Assembly: GCA_951801155.1 (NCBI GenBank)
Contig: CATOLK010000006.1
Location: 1-20,141, forward strand
DNA from: an uncultured Rickettsiales bacterium
GTDB taxonomy: Bacteria > Pseudomonadota > Alphaproteobacteria > Rickettsiales > UBA1997
Length of the DNA: 20,141 nucleotides
Reading direction: 5' to 3'
Under the pieces are notes generated by a model, which was not told the origin of the DNA, did no database searches, and saw only the letters and a program-made list of their open reading frames with translations. Made by a program: the position numbers and the translations under genes. Each line of letters begins with the position of its first letter. Positions within the stretch are counted from its first letter, which is position 1. Shown here one piece after another: positions 6,612 through 14,055 of the stretch.

Positions 6612-9105
6612 TTTTGAAATGACTGTTGGGTCGAATACAGTAAGTTCAGAATTAATACCTTACGCCTGTTATTATAATGAAAATACAATTTTAACAGAAA
6701 ATGGAGAAATGTTACAAATTGTTAAAATACCATCTTTTGTTACAAACAAATCTAAAGAGAATTTTTATTCTCTGAGAAGTATTTTAAATAAAACTTTTAA
6801 AAAAAATTCTAAAAATGAAAATTTAAGTTTTTGGTTTCAAACTGTTAGAAAACCAGTGGATATAGTTCCGCAAAATCAAAAATATGACAATTATACTGCA
6901 AAATTTGTTATGGATAAATGGAATAGTCATTATAAATGGGATAAACAATTTGCTAATGAAATATATATAACTGTAATTATAGCTCCAAATAATAATAGTG
7001 TTTCTAAAGTTTTTGATCTTATAAAAGCCATAAGTTTTACACTTTTGAAAAATTCTAAATTAAAAGAATTTGCTAAAATGAATAAAATTTTGACAGATAC
7101 TGTAAATGGAATTTTAAAGGATTTGTCTCTATATGATGCTAAACTTTTAACTATAAAAAATATTGATGGTGTATATTATTCTGAACATTTGAAATTTTTT
7201 TCACTAATAATTAATAATGATCACGATAAAATAAAATTACCAACAAATTCTTTATCTGAATCATTAATTAGAAAAAAAATAGCTTATGGAAAAAATTTAA
7301 TCCAAATATTTGATAAAAATGGTTCCTGTTATTCAAGTATAATATCTTTAAAATATTGTAACAACATATTACTTTCACAATTAGATAAAATTATACAATT
7401 AAATCAAGAAATGGTGATAACTCAGTCTGTAAGTTTTATAGATAAAAAACAGGTTAACGATGAAATGTTAAATTATTTTGAAATTTTATCAATGAATGAA
7501 GACCCTGTAATTTTAAATCTATCAGAAATAAATACAATGTTACCAAAAGAAGAAGGTGAGGACGATAGGATATGTTTAAGTCAATTATTAATACAGGTGA
7601 GGGCTAATGACAAAGATATTTTATTAGATAATATAAAAAAATTATTTAAAGTATTAGGAAATTTGGGTATAGTAGCTGTTAGAGAAGAAATGTTTATGCC
7701 TACATTATTTTGGAGTCAATTGCCGGCTAATTTTAATTATATAAAAAGATTCCAAAAGATTTCTGTTGATAATGTTTGTAATTATACATCATTATTTAAT
7801 TTTCCCACAGGAAAATTAACTGGAAATTATTGGGGAGATTCTTTAATTGTATTGAAAAGTGCTTTGGATACTCCGTATTTCTTTTCTTTTCATTTAGAGA
7901 AAAATGGAAATACATTATTTATAGGGCCGAAAAATTTTAAAAAAACAAAGTATATGAATCTTTTTTTAATGGCAGCTACAAAGCAAGCAAAAAGAATTAT
8001 ATATATTGATAATACTAATAGATCAAAAATTTTTATAAATAGTCTTAATGGAGATTATTATTTTATAACGAGACAAGAGTCAAAAAGAAAGTTAATAATA
8101 AATCCATTTAAAATGGAAAACAATCCGGAAAATATGAAGTTTATATTGAATTGGTTATATCAGATAATAAAAAGAGAAGATGATGGTATGATAAAATTAG
8201 ATGAAAATGATACAGGTTTAGAGCAGGAGTGGGAAAAGTTGAAGAATATTATACAGAATAAAAAAGAAACTATAAATAAAATCGAAGATGTTTTTAATAT
8301 ATCTAAAGAAGAAAAGTTTCCTAATATATGTTCTATTTTAAAAAAATGGGTAGATCAAACAAGATATGGATTTATATTTAATGAGGAAAATACTCTTGAT
8401 TTATTTAAAAATAATATAACTGGTATAAATTTAAACTCAATAGTGAATAACGAAGAACTAAAAGTTGCTGTATTTGATTATATAGTTCATAGTTTAATTC
8501 AAAATTCAAACGGTGAACCTACAATTTTAGCCATAGATGAAGGATGGCTGCTTTTCGATAATGCTTATTTTGGTCCTAAAATAGCGGAGATAACAAAAAA
8601 ATTATATGATAAAAATATTGCTATAGTTATGACTACCAGCGGTGCAGATAGTTATGATTCTAGTTATATACAATCTTCTGTTAAAAATATTTTTCCAACT
8701 CAAGTATTTTTACCAAATGTAAAAGCAACAATTTATCAAAGAAAAATTTATAATATAAGTGAAGAAGAGTCGAGAATTTTATCGGTTATGAAAGAAAGTT
8801 CTGGAAATATTATGTTGAAACATAATGGAAACTCAATAATATCTTCAATAGATTTTAATTTCTTAAAAGAAGAGGAACAAAATATTTTTACAAACGGGAA
8901 TATTATTTCAAATATTATGTCTGAATCAAAAGAATTAATAAATTCCGATAAAGCTGAAAATTGGCTACCATTAATGATGTTACTTATAAAAGAATACAAT
9001 AAAGTTAAGTTTGAACAGAAAATGAAGGAAAGAGAAAAAAGACAAATACAATGGGAAGAGGCAAAACAAACCGGCGATAATAGTGCTGTTTTAAAATCTG
9101 AATAA
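6571..9105 (+). CDS. virB4: VirB4-family type IV secretion ATPase with degenerate Walker A
   Basis: This 844-aa protein has VirB4 (CagE/TrbE) architecture. The N-terminal domain opens with LIPYACYYNENTILTENGEM (28-47), typical of rickettsial VirB4. The C-terminal RecA-like domain starts near 430. The Walker A region reads GPKNFKKT (452-459) where a functional P-loop needs GxxxxGK[ST]; the second Gly is Lys. Walker B is kept (TILAIDEGW, 651-659), with Gly for the usual Ala. VirB4 powers pilus and channel assembly at the inner membrane. Rickettsiales carry two VirB4 copies, one with divergent nucleotide-binding motifs, and this fits the second copy. The start is supported by AGGA five bases before ATG. 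The C-terminus (805-844) is a charged helix. No other secretion gene is nearby. Confidence 0.92.
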   Translation: MSNVETNIINDIDNFEMTVGSNTVSSELIPYACYYNENTILTENGEMLQIVKIPSFVTNKSKENFYSLRSILNKTFKKNSKNENLSFWFQTVRKPVDIVPQNQKYDNYTAKFVMDKWNSHYKWDKQFANEIYITVIIAPNNNSVSKVFDLIKAISFTLLKNSKLKEFAKMNKILTDTVNGILKDLSLYDAKLLTIKNIDGVYYSEHLKFFSLIINNDHDKIKLPTNSLSESLIRKKIAYGKNLIQIFDKNGSCYSSIISLKYCNNILLSQLDKIIQLNQEMVITQSVSFIDKKQVNDEMLNYFEILSMNEDPVILNLSEINTMLPKEEGEDDRICLSQLLIQVRANDKDILLDNIKKLFKVLGNLGIVAVREEMFMPTLFWSQLPANFNYIKRFQKISVDNVCNYTSLFNFPTGKLTGNYWGDSLIVLKSALDTPYFFSFHLEKNGNTLFIGPKNFKKTKYMNLFLMAATKQAKRIIYIDNTNRSKIFINSLNGDYYFITRQESKRKLIINPFKMENNPENMKFILNWLYQIIKREDDGMIKLDENDTGLEQEWEKLKNIIQNKKETINKIEDVFNISKEEKFPNICSILKKWVDQTRYGFIFNEENTLDLFKNNITGINLNSIVNNEELKVAVFDYIVHSLIQNSNGEPTILAIDEGWLLFDNAYFGPKIAEITKKLYDKNIAIVMTTSGADSYDSSYIQSSVKNIFPTQVFLPNVKATIYQRKIYNISEEESRILSVMKESSGNIMLKHNGNSIISSIDFNFLKEEEQNIFTNGNIISNIMSESKELINSDKAENWLPLMMLLIKEYNKVKFEQKMKEREKRQIQWEEAKQTGDNSAVLKSE

Positions 9106-9120
9106 AAAAAGGAGAAAAAT

Positions 9121-9843
9121 ATGTTTAAAAAAATAGTAGAATTTATAAAATCAAATTTCTTAATAGAAAAAGAAAAACTATCAAATATTGATTTAATGTG
9201 CATTACTGACGAATATGAATGTTTTAATTATTTATATGGTGATTTTATTTTGGATGATTTTGTAACTTTTGGCAAAAAAAATTATTTGAATAAAGATTAC
9301 GAAGATTTTGTTTTTAATGATTTGGATTATTTTAATGTGTATAGTATTTTGAATGAAAATACTTTATATAAATTTATAAATGATAAAATAAAAAATGGAG
9401 AAAAAGTAGATTTTTTGAATTTAGCTAGCGGTGCTGGAAAATTAGTTATATTTGCGAATATTTTTTATAAATTAAATAGTTGTATGGCTGTTGAAAATAT
9501 ATTTGAATTATTTGAACTATCTAAGCATATTGCCTATAAAATTTTTGAAAATGAAAATTACACAAATTTATTACAAAATACAGATATTTCTTTTCAAAAT
9601 GAAAGTATTTTAAATGTTAATTTAGAGCCTTTTAATGTAATTTTAATTGATTATAATAATAATAATATTAATTTTAATGAAATTCTGGAAAACAAAATTA
9701 AGAACGAATGTAAAAAAGGAACTATGATTGTTAAAATTATCGATCCTTTTGAGGAAAGTGTTTGTTTAAAATTACTTAAAGCTAAAATTTTTAAAAACGA
9801 TAAAAAAAATAACTTTTTTGTTTATTATTATTTGGTTGAATAA
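9121..9843 (+). CDS. Divergent class I (DOT1-like) methyltransferase-fold protein coupled to virB4
   Basis: A 240-aa protein. FLNLASGAGKLVIF (98-111) is a motif I glycine loop, with Asn-Leu-Ala in place of Asp-Leu-Gly. MAVEN (122-126) is the acidic strand-2 end, NESILNVN (150-157) corresponds to the DOT1 'GDFL' turn, and FNVILIDYNN (161-170) followed by IKNECKKGTMIVKI (193-206) matches the strand-4/strand-5 layout. The order parallels that of the DOT1-like protein at 449-1078. The first 80 residues are acidic and aromatic and unlike anything I recognise. The gene starts 15 bp after virB4 behind a strong Shine-Dalgarno (AAAGGAG), so it is translated from the virB4 transcript. Loss of the motif I Asp may mean weak or altered SAM binding; a non-catalytic role is possible. 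Confidence 0.6.
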   Translation: MFKKIVEFIKSNFLIEKEKLSNIDLMCITDEYECFNYLYGDFILDDFVTFGKKNYLNKDYEDFVFNDLDYFNVYSILNENTLYKFINDKIKNGEKVDFLNLASGAGKLVIFANIFYKLNSCMAVENIFELFELSKHIAYKIFENENYTNLLQNTDISFQNESILNVNLEPFNVILIDYNNNNINFNEILENKIKNECKKGTMIVKIIDPFEESVCLKLLKAKIFKNDKKNNFFVYYYLVE

Positions 9844-9909
9844 TTTTATAGTTTTAATTAATTTTTTAAGCTAGTTTTTTAATAAGTTTTTAATATTTTT
9901 TATTTAAAG

Positions 9910-10020
9910 ATGTCATTTTTATGTATATTTACTATTTTGATAGTAATTAAAAATAAGGAGAATTGCAGATTAAAAGGTAAGTGTAAAATTAAATCATATT
10001 TATTACACTTCCATCAATAA
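9910..10020 (+). CDS. Possible 36-aa hydrophobic small protein
   Basis: An ATG-initiated reading of 36 codons (MSFLCIFTILIVIKNKENCR at the start) has one hydrophobic helix (3-13) followed by a Lys-rich tail. There is no convincing Shine-Dalgarno before the ATG. An AAGGAG sits inside the reading at 9955-9960, and an 8-bp inverted repeat (AAGTGTAA 9979-9986, TTACACTT 10003-10010) overlaps its end. Size and layout resemble small membrane peptides, but chance is a fair alternative in DNA this AT-rich. Confidence 0.2.
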   Translation: MSFLCIFTILIVIKNKENCRLKGKCKIKSYLLHFHQ

Positions 10021-10062
10021 AATAATCATATATAGTATATAAAAAATATAAAAATAATATAT

Positions 10063-10668
10063 ATGTTTTACGAATTTCGTTTTCCAGAATCTATTTCCAT
10101 GAAATCAACAATTTCAATAGAATTTAACACAAATGTAATGATTAGCAAAAATGGACAAGAACAAAGAATAGCCAACAGAGAATATTCAAGATTAGTTTAT
10201 AATGTAACAAATGGACTAAAAACAAAGAGAGATTTGGAAGAGATTATAAAATTATTTAGAATAGTAAAAGGTAAAAATATAGGTTTTAGGTTTAAGGATT
10301 GGACTGACTACTATGCAAAAAATCAAATAATAGGTATAGGAACAGGTGACAATAAAGTTTATCAATTAGTAAAAAGCTATAATATTTCCATAGATGATGA
10401 AAAAGTAATCTATGCTAGAAAAATAACAAAACCAGTAAAAAATACAGTTAAAGTTTTTGTTAACAACATAGATGTAACAAACTCATTAAATATAAATTAT
10501 AAAAATGGAGAAATTAATTTTAAAACTGCACCAGACGAAAATGAAATAATTAGTGCAAATTTTGAATTTGATGTTCCCGTTAGATTTGATAGTGATAATT
10601 TAGAATTTAATCTAAATAGCCCAACTAGTGGAAAAATTAAAGATATCAAGCTTATTGAAATATTATAA
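10063..10668 (+). CDS. DUF2460 family protein, gene transfer agent/phage tail component
   Basis: This 201-aa protein is a clear match to the DUF2460 family, encoded in the Rhodobacter-type gene transfer agent (GTA) tail gene run. Signatures: FYEFRFPESIS (2-12), NGQEQRIANRE (30-40), GFRFKDWTDY (74-83), GIGTGDNKVYQLVKSY (91-106), ITKPV (near 126-130) and FDVPVRFDSD (near 168-177), which is the most conserved block. Length agrees with the family (about 200 aa). In GTAs the protein belongs to the tail/baseplate portion of the particle. Here it has no other GTA gene within the window, as happens in Rickettsiales where GTA genes are scattered. Codon and base use match the neighbours, so it looks long resident. 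No Shine-Dalgarno. Confidence 0.88.
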   Translation: MFYEFRFPESISMKSTISIEFNTNVMISKNGQEQRIANREYSRLVYNVTNGLKTKRDLEEIIKLFRIVKGKNIGFRFKDWTDYYAKNQIIGIGTGDNKVYQLVKSYNISIDDEKVIYARKITKPVKNTVKVFVNNIDVTNSLNINYKNGEINFKTAPDENEIISANFEFDVPVRFDSDNLEFNLNSPTSGKIKDIKLIEIL

Positions 10669-10677
10669 TTTATTATC

Positions 10678-10707
10678 AGACCTCCTACATAAAGATGTGG
10701 GAAGTCT
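10678..10707. repeat. Short palindrome, shared end motif of the dispersed repeats
   Basis: AGACCTCCTACAT (10678-10690) and ATGTGGGAAGTCT (10695-10707) pair over 13 positions with one mismatch and one G-T, around loop AAAG. The left arm recurs as AGACTTCCTACATAAA at 19988-20003. The convergent position between the DUF2460 gene and rppH would suit a bidirectional terminator, but no T run follows on either strand. Confidence 0.55.
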
Positions 10708-10732
10708 ATTAAAACTTCCTAATGATTTTTTA

Positions 10733-11170
10733 TTATAACAATCCAAATTCTTCCAAAACCGTTTTATATATCTCTTTTTTGAATTTAGGAACAGAGTTTA
10801 ATAACTCTTCTGCTGTCATATTTTTATAATTTGAAAATTCAACTTCTTCAGTATTATCAAATTTAAAATTTTTATCTTTGTTCAATTTTATGAGAAAAAA
10901 TTTTTTTTCTTGTCCATCATAGCCGAATTTTTGTCCATTTGGAAATAAATACTGTATAAAATTTCTAGTTTCCTTAATAATTTCAAAATCATCTTTATTT
11001 ATATTTATTTCTTCATATAATTCTCTATACAAAGCATCGATTGGAGTTTCTTCATTATCAATACCTCCTTCTGGTTCTTGCCAACTTTCAGGAAAATCAG
11101 TTCTTTGAAATGAAATAATATTATTATTTTTGTCTAAAACTATCGCCCCTATGGCACGTCTAAATGTCAT
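10733..11170 (-). CDS. rppH: RNA pyrophosphohydrolase (Nudix), RppH
   Basis: A 145-aa Nudix hydrolase with the RppH/NudH layout. The entry FRRAIGAIVLDKNN (3-16) is followed by SWQEPEGGIDNEE (29-41). The Nudix box GGIDNEE...RELYEEIN (35-56) keeps the metal-binding Glu residues (R49-E50, E53-E54), but the usual final Gly is Asn56. GYDGQEKKFFLIKL (in the middle) and PKFKKEIYKTVLEEF (near 128-142) match the RppH 'YrGQrQkWFLL' and 'FKR.VY..VL.EF' blocks. RppH removes pyrophosphate from 5'-triphosphate mRNA ends and so triggers decay. The start is supported by AGAGG five to six bases before ATG and by a perfect-spacing promoter. The protein is slightly shorter than E. coli RppH (176 aa). Confidence 0.88.
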   Translation of the reverse strand: MTFRRAIGAIVLDKNNNIISFQRTDFPESWQEPEGGIDNEETPIDALYRELYEEININKDDFEIIKETRNFIQYLFPNGQKFGYDGQEKKFFLIKLNKDKNFKFDNTEEVEFSNYKNMTAEELLNSVPKFKKEIYKTVLEEFGLL

Positions 11171-11198
11171 AAACCCTCTTTCATATTTTTATTGATTG

Positions 11199-11227
11199 TT
11201 TATAGATTAATTTGTTTTATTTGTCAA
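11199..11227 (-). promoter_or_regulatory. Sigma70-type promoter for rppH
   Basis: On the minus strand, TTGACA (11227-11222) and TATAAA (11204-11199) are 17 bp apart, about 30 bp before the rppH ATG at 11170. Confidence 0.75.
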
Positions 11228-11446
11228 CAAATAATATAAATTTAGTGATCATTAATAAAAATAAATTATCATTTTCCAAAAAAATGTTAATTTTTGCTAT
11301 CAGGTTTATTAAAACAATAGAAATAAAAAAGCAGAATTAATTTTAATAAAATCAATACTTGATAAATAAAGAAAAATTATGAAAATAAAAAACATAAAAA
11401 AAATATAAAGATAAAAAGTAAGTGGTGTCTTAGAAATTATTTTATC

Positions 11447-11475
11447 TTGACAATAAAATCAATATGTTATATTAT
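11447..11475 (+). promoter_or_regulatory. Sigma70-type promoter for tRNA-Glu
   Basis: Perfect TTGACA (11447-11452), 17-bp spacer, TATTAT (11470-11475). The predicted start is about 20 bp before the tRNA. The rest of the spacer 11228-11446 is AT-rich with nothing recognisable. Confidence 0.75.
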
Positions 11476-11504
11476 AAATATATGAAATCGTTTTTATAGG
11501 TTTT

Positions 11505-11579
11505 GGTCCCTTCGTCTAACGGTTAGGACGCTAGCCTCTCACGCTGGTAACACGGGTTCAAATCCCGTAGGGATCACCA
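11505..11579 (+). tRNA. tRNA-Glu (anticodon CUC)
   Basis: The acceptor arms GGTCCCT (11505-11511) and AGGGATC (11569-11575) pair with one G-U. The anticodon stem CTAGC/GCTGG encloses CTCTCAC, anticodon CTC. The T arm is CGGGTTCAAATCCCG. Discriminator A (11576) and encoded CCA (11577-11579) follow. CUC reads only GAG, a rare codon in so AT-rich a genome, so a second tRNA-Glu (UUC) must lie elsewhere. Confidence 0.96.
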
Positions 11580-11678
11580 TTTATTATCAAGAATTAATAT
11601 ACATATTCATAAATATTTCTTGCAAAATAAAACAGCAATAATAATAATTAAGAAAGATTAATTTTTATAAGAAAAAAA

Positions 11679-13154
11679 ATGAAAACAAAAATTCTAAATT
11701 TAGATAGTGGTAGGGAACCAATAATTTTGCTAAATAAGGATTCTGAATTAGTAAAAAAAGAAGGTTTTTCACCATTAGCAAGAGTAAAAATTTTTGATGA
11801 TAACAAATATGCTTATGCTACATTATATTTGACAGAAACTGAAGTTAAAAATGATGAAGTAGGTTTATCAAAAAAAATTCAAACTATTTTAGACGCTAAA
11901 GATGGTGAAGAGTTTGATATAAAACATATGGAACCACTATTGTCTTTCAGTACAATTAGAGATAAGTTAAGAGGTAAACCATTTACAGAAGAAGGTATTT
12001 ATAATGTTATAAAAGATGTTGTAGATGGAAAATATACCGATATGCACATGTCATGTTTATGTTCTGCAACAGAAGGTAGTCAATTGTCAGATGAAGAAAT
12101 AGCTTATTTTGCAAAAGCAATGACAAATACTGGAGAGGTTATAAAATGGGATTATGATATTGTGGTTGATAAACACTGTATTGGTGGTATTCCAGGAAAT
12201 AGAACAACTCCACCAGCAATTGCAATAGTGGCAGAATACGGCTTACATATTCCTAAAACTTCGTCAAGAGCTATTACTTCACCAGCTGGAACAGCAGATA
12301 CAATGGAGGTTTTAACTAATATTATGGTACCAACAGAAAGAATTAGAGAAATAGTTGATAAAGTTGGTGGTTGTTTAGTTTGGGGTGGGGCAGTTGATTT
12401 AAATCCATCTGACGATATAATAATTAATGTAAAAAAAGATTTGGACTTAGATAGTAAAGGCCAAATGTTAGCTTCAATTTTATCTAAAAAGGTTGCTGCT
12501 GGTTCTACACATATTTTAATTGATGTTCCATATGGTCCTTCTGCAAAAACTAAAACATTAGAAAGTGCACAACAATTAAAAGATGATTTTGAAAATCTTG
12601 GTAAAAAATTGGGTGTAACAGTTTTAGTAAATATTAGCGATGGTGCACAGCCTGTTGGAAATGGAGTTGGTCCAGCTTTAGAAGCAAGAGATATAGTTAA
12701 AGTTTTAAAAAATGAACCAGATGCTCCAAAAGATTTACTAGAAAAAACAATCTATTTATCTGGGCTTATAATAGAATTTGATCCTAAAGTTAAAAAAGGT
12801 GAAGGAGAGAAAATTGCTAGAGAAATTCTTGAAAGTGGAAGAGCTTGGAAAAGATTTGAACAAATCTGCGAAGCTCAAGGTGGTATGAAAGAAATACCAG
12901 AAGCAAAATTGAGCTATGACGTGTTAGCAGAAAAAGATGGTATTGTTTATGAATTTGATAATAGAAAATTATCACAATTAGCAAAATTAGCTGGTTGTCC
13001 ATCTCAATGGGCTGCAGGTGTTTATTTATATAAACATTTAAATGATACAGTTAAAAAAGGTGAGAAATTATATACAATATATAGTAATTCACAGGGTGAA
13101 CTTGATTTAGCTAAATCTTTAACTGAAGAAGTTGAAATAGTTAAAGTTAAATAG
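11679..13154 (+). CDS. AMP phosphorylase / thymidine phosphorylase family enzyme (long 'archaeal-type' form)
   Basis: A 491-aa enzyme of the glycosyltransferase family 3 nucleoside phosphorylases, in the long form shared by archaeal AMP phosphorylase and bacterial 'putative thymidine phosphorylase' (about 500 aa; classical DeoA is about 440). Residues 1-80 form the extra N-terminal domain typical of this branch. The core carries KHCIGGIPGNRTT (165-177, phosphate-binding glycine loop) and KTSSRAITSPAGTADTME (193-210), followed by LVWGGAVDLNPSDD and a late GNGVGPALEARD. The reaction is phosphorolysis of a nucleoside or nucleoside monophosphate to base plus sugar phosphate. The AMP pathway normally needs ribose-1,5-bisphosphate isomerase and RuBisCO, not seen here, so thymidine/uridine salvage is the simpler guess. 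It follows tRNA-Glu, possibly with a weak promoter of its own (TTGCAA at 11620, 17 bp, AATAAT), and ends in a strong terminator. Confidence 0.9.
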   Translation: MKTKILNLDSGREPIILLNKDSELVKKEGFSPLARVKIFDDNKYAYATLYLTETEVKNDEVGLSKKIQTILDAKDGEEFDIKHMEPLLSFSTIRDKLRGKPFTEEGIYNVIKDVVDGKYTDMHMSCLCSATEGSQLSDEEIAYFAKAMTNTGEVIKWDYDIVVDKHCIGGIPGNRTTPPAIAIVAEYGLHIPKTSSRAITSPAGTADTMEVLTNIMVPTERIREIVDKVGGCLVWGGAVDLNPSDDIIINVKKDLDLDSKGQMLASILSKKVAAGSTHILIDVPYGPSAKTKTLESAQQLKDDFENLGKKLGVTVLVNISDGAQPVGNGVGPALEARDIVKVLKNEPDAPKDLLEKTIYLSGLIIEFDPKVKKGEGEKIAREILESGRAWKRFEQICEAQGGMKEIPEAKLSYDVLAEKDGIVYEFDNRKLSQLAKLAGCPSQWAAGVYLYKHLNDTVKKGEKLYTIYSNSQGELDLAKSLTEEVEIVKVK

Positions 13155-13169
13155 TCTTTATATTTAAAT

Positions 13170-13203
13170 AACCGACTAACATAGTTTAGTTGGTTATTTT
13201 ATT
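13170..13203 (+). terminator. Intrinsic terminator after the phosphorylase gene
   Basis: AACCGACTAA (13170-13179) pairs with TTAGTTGGTT (13186-13195), 10 bp with one G-U, then ATTTTATT. It begins 16 bp after the stop codon. Confidence 0.8.
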
Positions 13204-13423
13204 ATCATAATTCAATTTATTTTCTAATTTAGTTTATTTATTTTTAATATTTTTGTCTCTTTTATTTAAAAATCATTTTTCTTTAATTTAAATTTTATTT
13301 TTAAACATTTTTTAATGTATTTTACAAGTTATAAATATTTAATAAATAAAATTGTATTTCTTAATTTTAATAAAAAAATAGTACATTAATTTAAAAGATA
13401 AAGTCTAGAAACAACTGCTTTAT

Positions 13424-13508
13424 TGGTGCGGATAAAGGGACTTGAACCCATATGCCTTTCGACACTAGATCCTAAGTCTAGCGCGTCTACCAATTCCGCC
13501 ATATCCGC
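13424..13508 (-). tRNA. tRNA-Leu (anticodon UAG)
   Basis: On the minus strand the acceptor GCGGATA (13508-13502) pairs with TATCCGC (13434-13428). The anticodon stem CTAGA/TCTAG encloses CTTAGGA, anticodon TAG. A long variable arm (TGTCGAAAGGCA region) marks a class II tRNA, and GGTTCAAGTCC forms the T loop. Discriminator A (13427) and encoded CCA (13426-13424) follow. Confidence 0.96.
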
Positions 13509-13517
13509 ATTTCTTCT

Positions 13518-13546
13518 ATTATAAAAAATCTTAATTAAAAAATCAA
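13518..13546 (-). promoter_or_regulatory. Sigma70-type promoter for tRNA-Leu
   Basis: On the minus strand, TTGATT (13546-13541), 17-bp spacer, perfect TATAAT (13523-13518), ten bases before the tRNA 5' end. Confidence 0.75.
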
Positions 13547-13571
13547 TAAAAATTTAATCAATTTGGTACTA

Positions 13572-13812
13572 CCCACTTATATATTAAATTATTAAATAAT
13601 TAAAAATATCCTTTTTATTTAATATTTTTGTTATTTATGTTTATTTTGTTGATTTTCCGTTATTTATGTCATTTTAGATTAGATTTTCTTATAAGTTTGT
13701 TTTACTAGAAATTCTAGTCTGGAATGACGAAATAACGGAAAATTAAAGAATAAACAATTATAAAAATAAATAATTTTAAAATATGAATAATACCATTTGA
13801 TATATAAGTGGG
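13572..13812. repeat. MITE-like palindromic repeat, copy B
   Basis: An inverted repeat of 241 bp opening CCCACTTATATATTAAAT and closing ATTTGATATATAAGTGGG. Inside, CCGTTATTTATGTCATT and AATGACGAAATAACGG face each other around a central hairpin. It aligns along its whole length with copy A (140-366) at high identity, with better preserved ends. It holds no ORF. It lies between the tRNA-Leu promoter and the tmk promoter without touching either. Confidence 0.8.
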
Positions 13813-13869
13813 CAATCCATCAATTTAAAGGTATAATATTATTTTTATACTTAATATTAACTTAAAAAC

Positions 13870-13938
13870 TTGAGTTATAAACTCAAAAATATAATTTTTA
13901 TATTTTTCCAACAACAATTAACTAAAATCTTTAGTTAA
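13870..13938. other. Two tandem perfect hairpins upstream of tmk
   Basis: TTGAGTT-ATA-AACTCAA (13870-13886) and TTAACTAAA-ATC-TTTAGTTAA (13918-13938) are perfect short hairpins 31 bp apart. The first is followed on the minus strand by GTTTTT, so it could terminate a leftward transcript, though no leftward gene precedes it. The second has no T run. Confidence 0.45.
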
Positions 13939-13975
13939 AAGACCATGTAATAAAAAATATAAAATTATTAAATCC

Positions 13976-14004
13976 TTGCAAATTAATAATAATAAAACTA
14001 TAAA
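13976..14004 (+). promoter_or_regulatory. Sigma70-type promoter for tmk
   Basis: TTGCAA (13976-13981), 17-bp spacer, TATAAA (13999-14004), about 50 bp before the tmk start. No terminator is seen between tmk and sfsA, so both are probably served. Confidence 0.65.
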
Positions 14005-14055
14005 AATAACAGTGTAAATTTAAGTCACAATTAATTATTAATAATATTGAAAAAA

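Noticed and set aside
8748..9203. 151-codon open frame opposite the end of virB4
   Set aside because: It lies antisense to well-supported virB4 and methyltransferase coding sequence, and its Phe/Ser-rich translation is what AT-rich antisense DNA gives.
10678..10707. Bidirectional intrinsic terminator between the DUF2460 gene and rppH
   Set aside because: The stem is good but no T run follows on either strand, and the arm sequence recurs in the dispersed repeats, so a repeat end is the better reading.
14047..14055. TTG start for tmk
   Set aside because: ATG three codons later fits the family N-terminus equally well and is the commoner start; neither has a Shine-Dalgarno.
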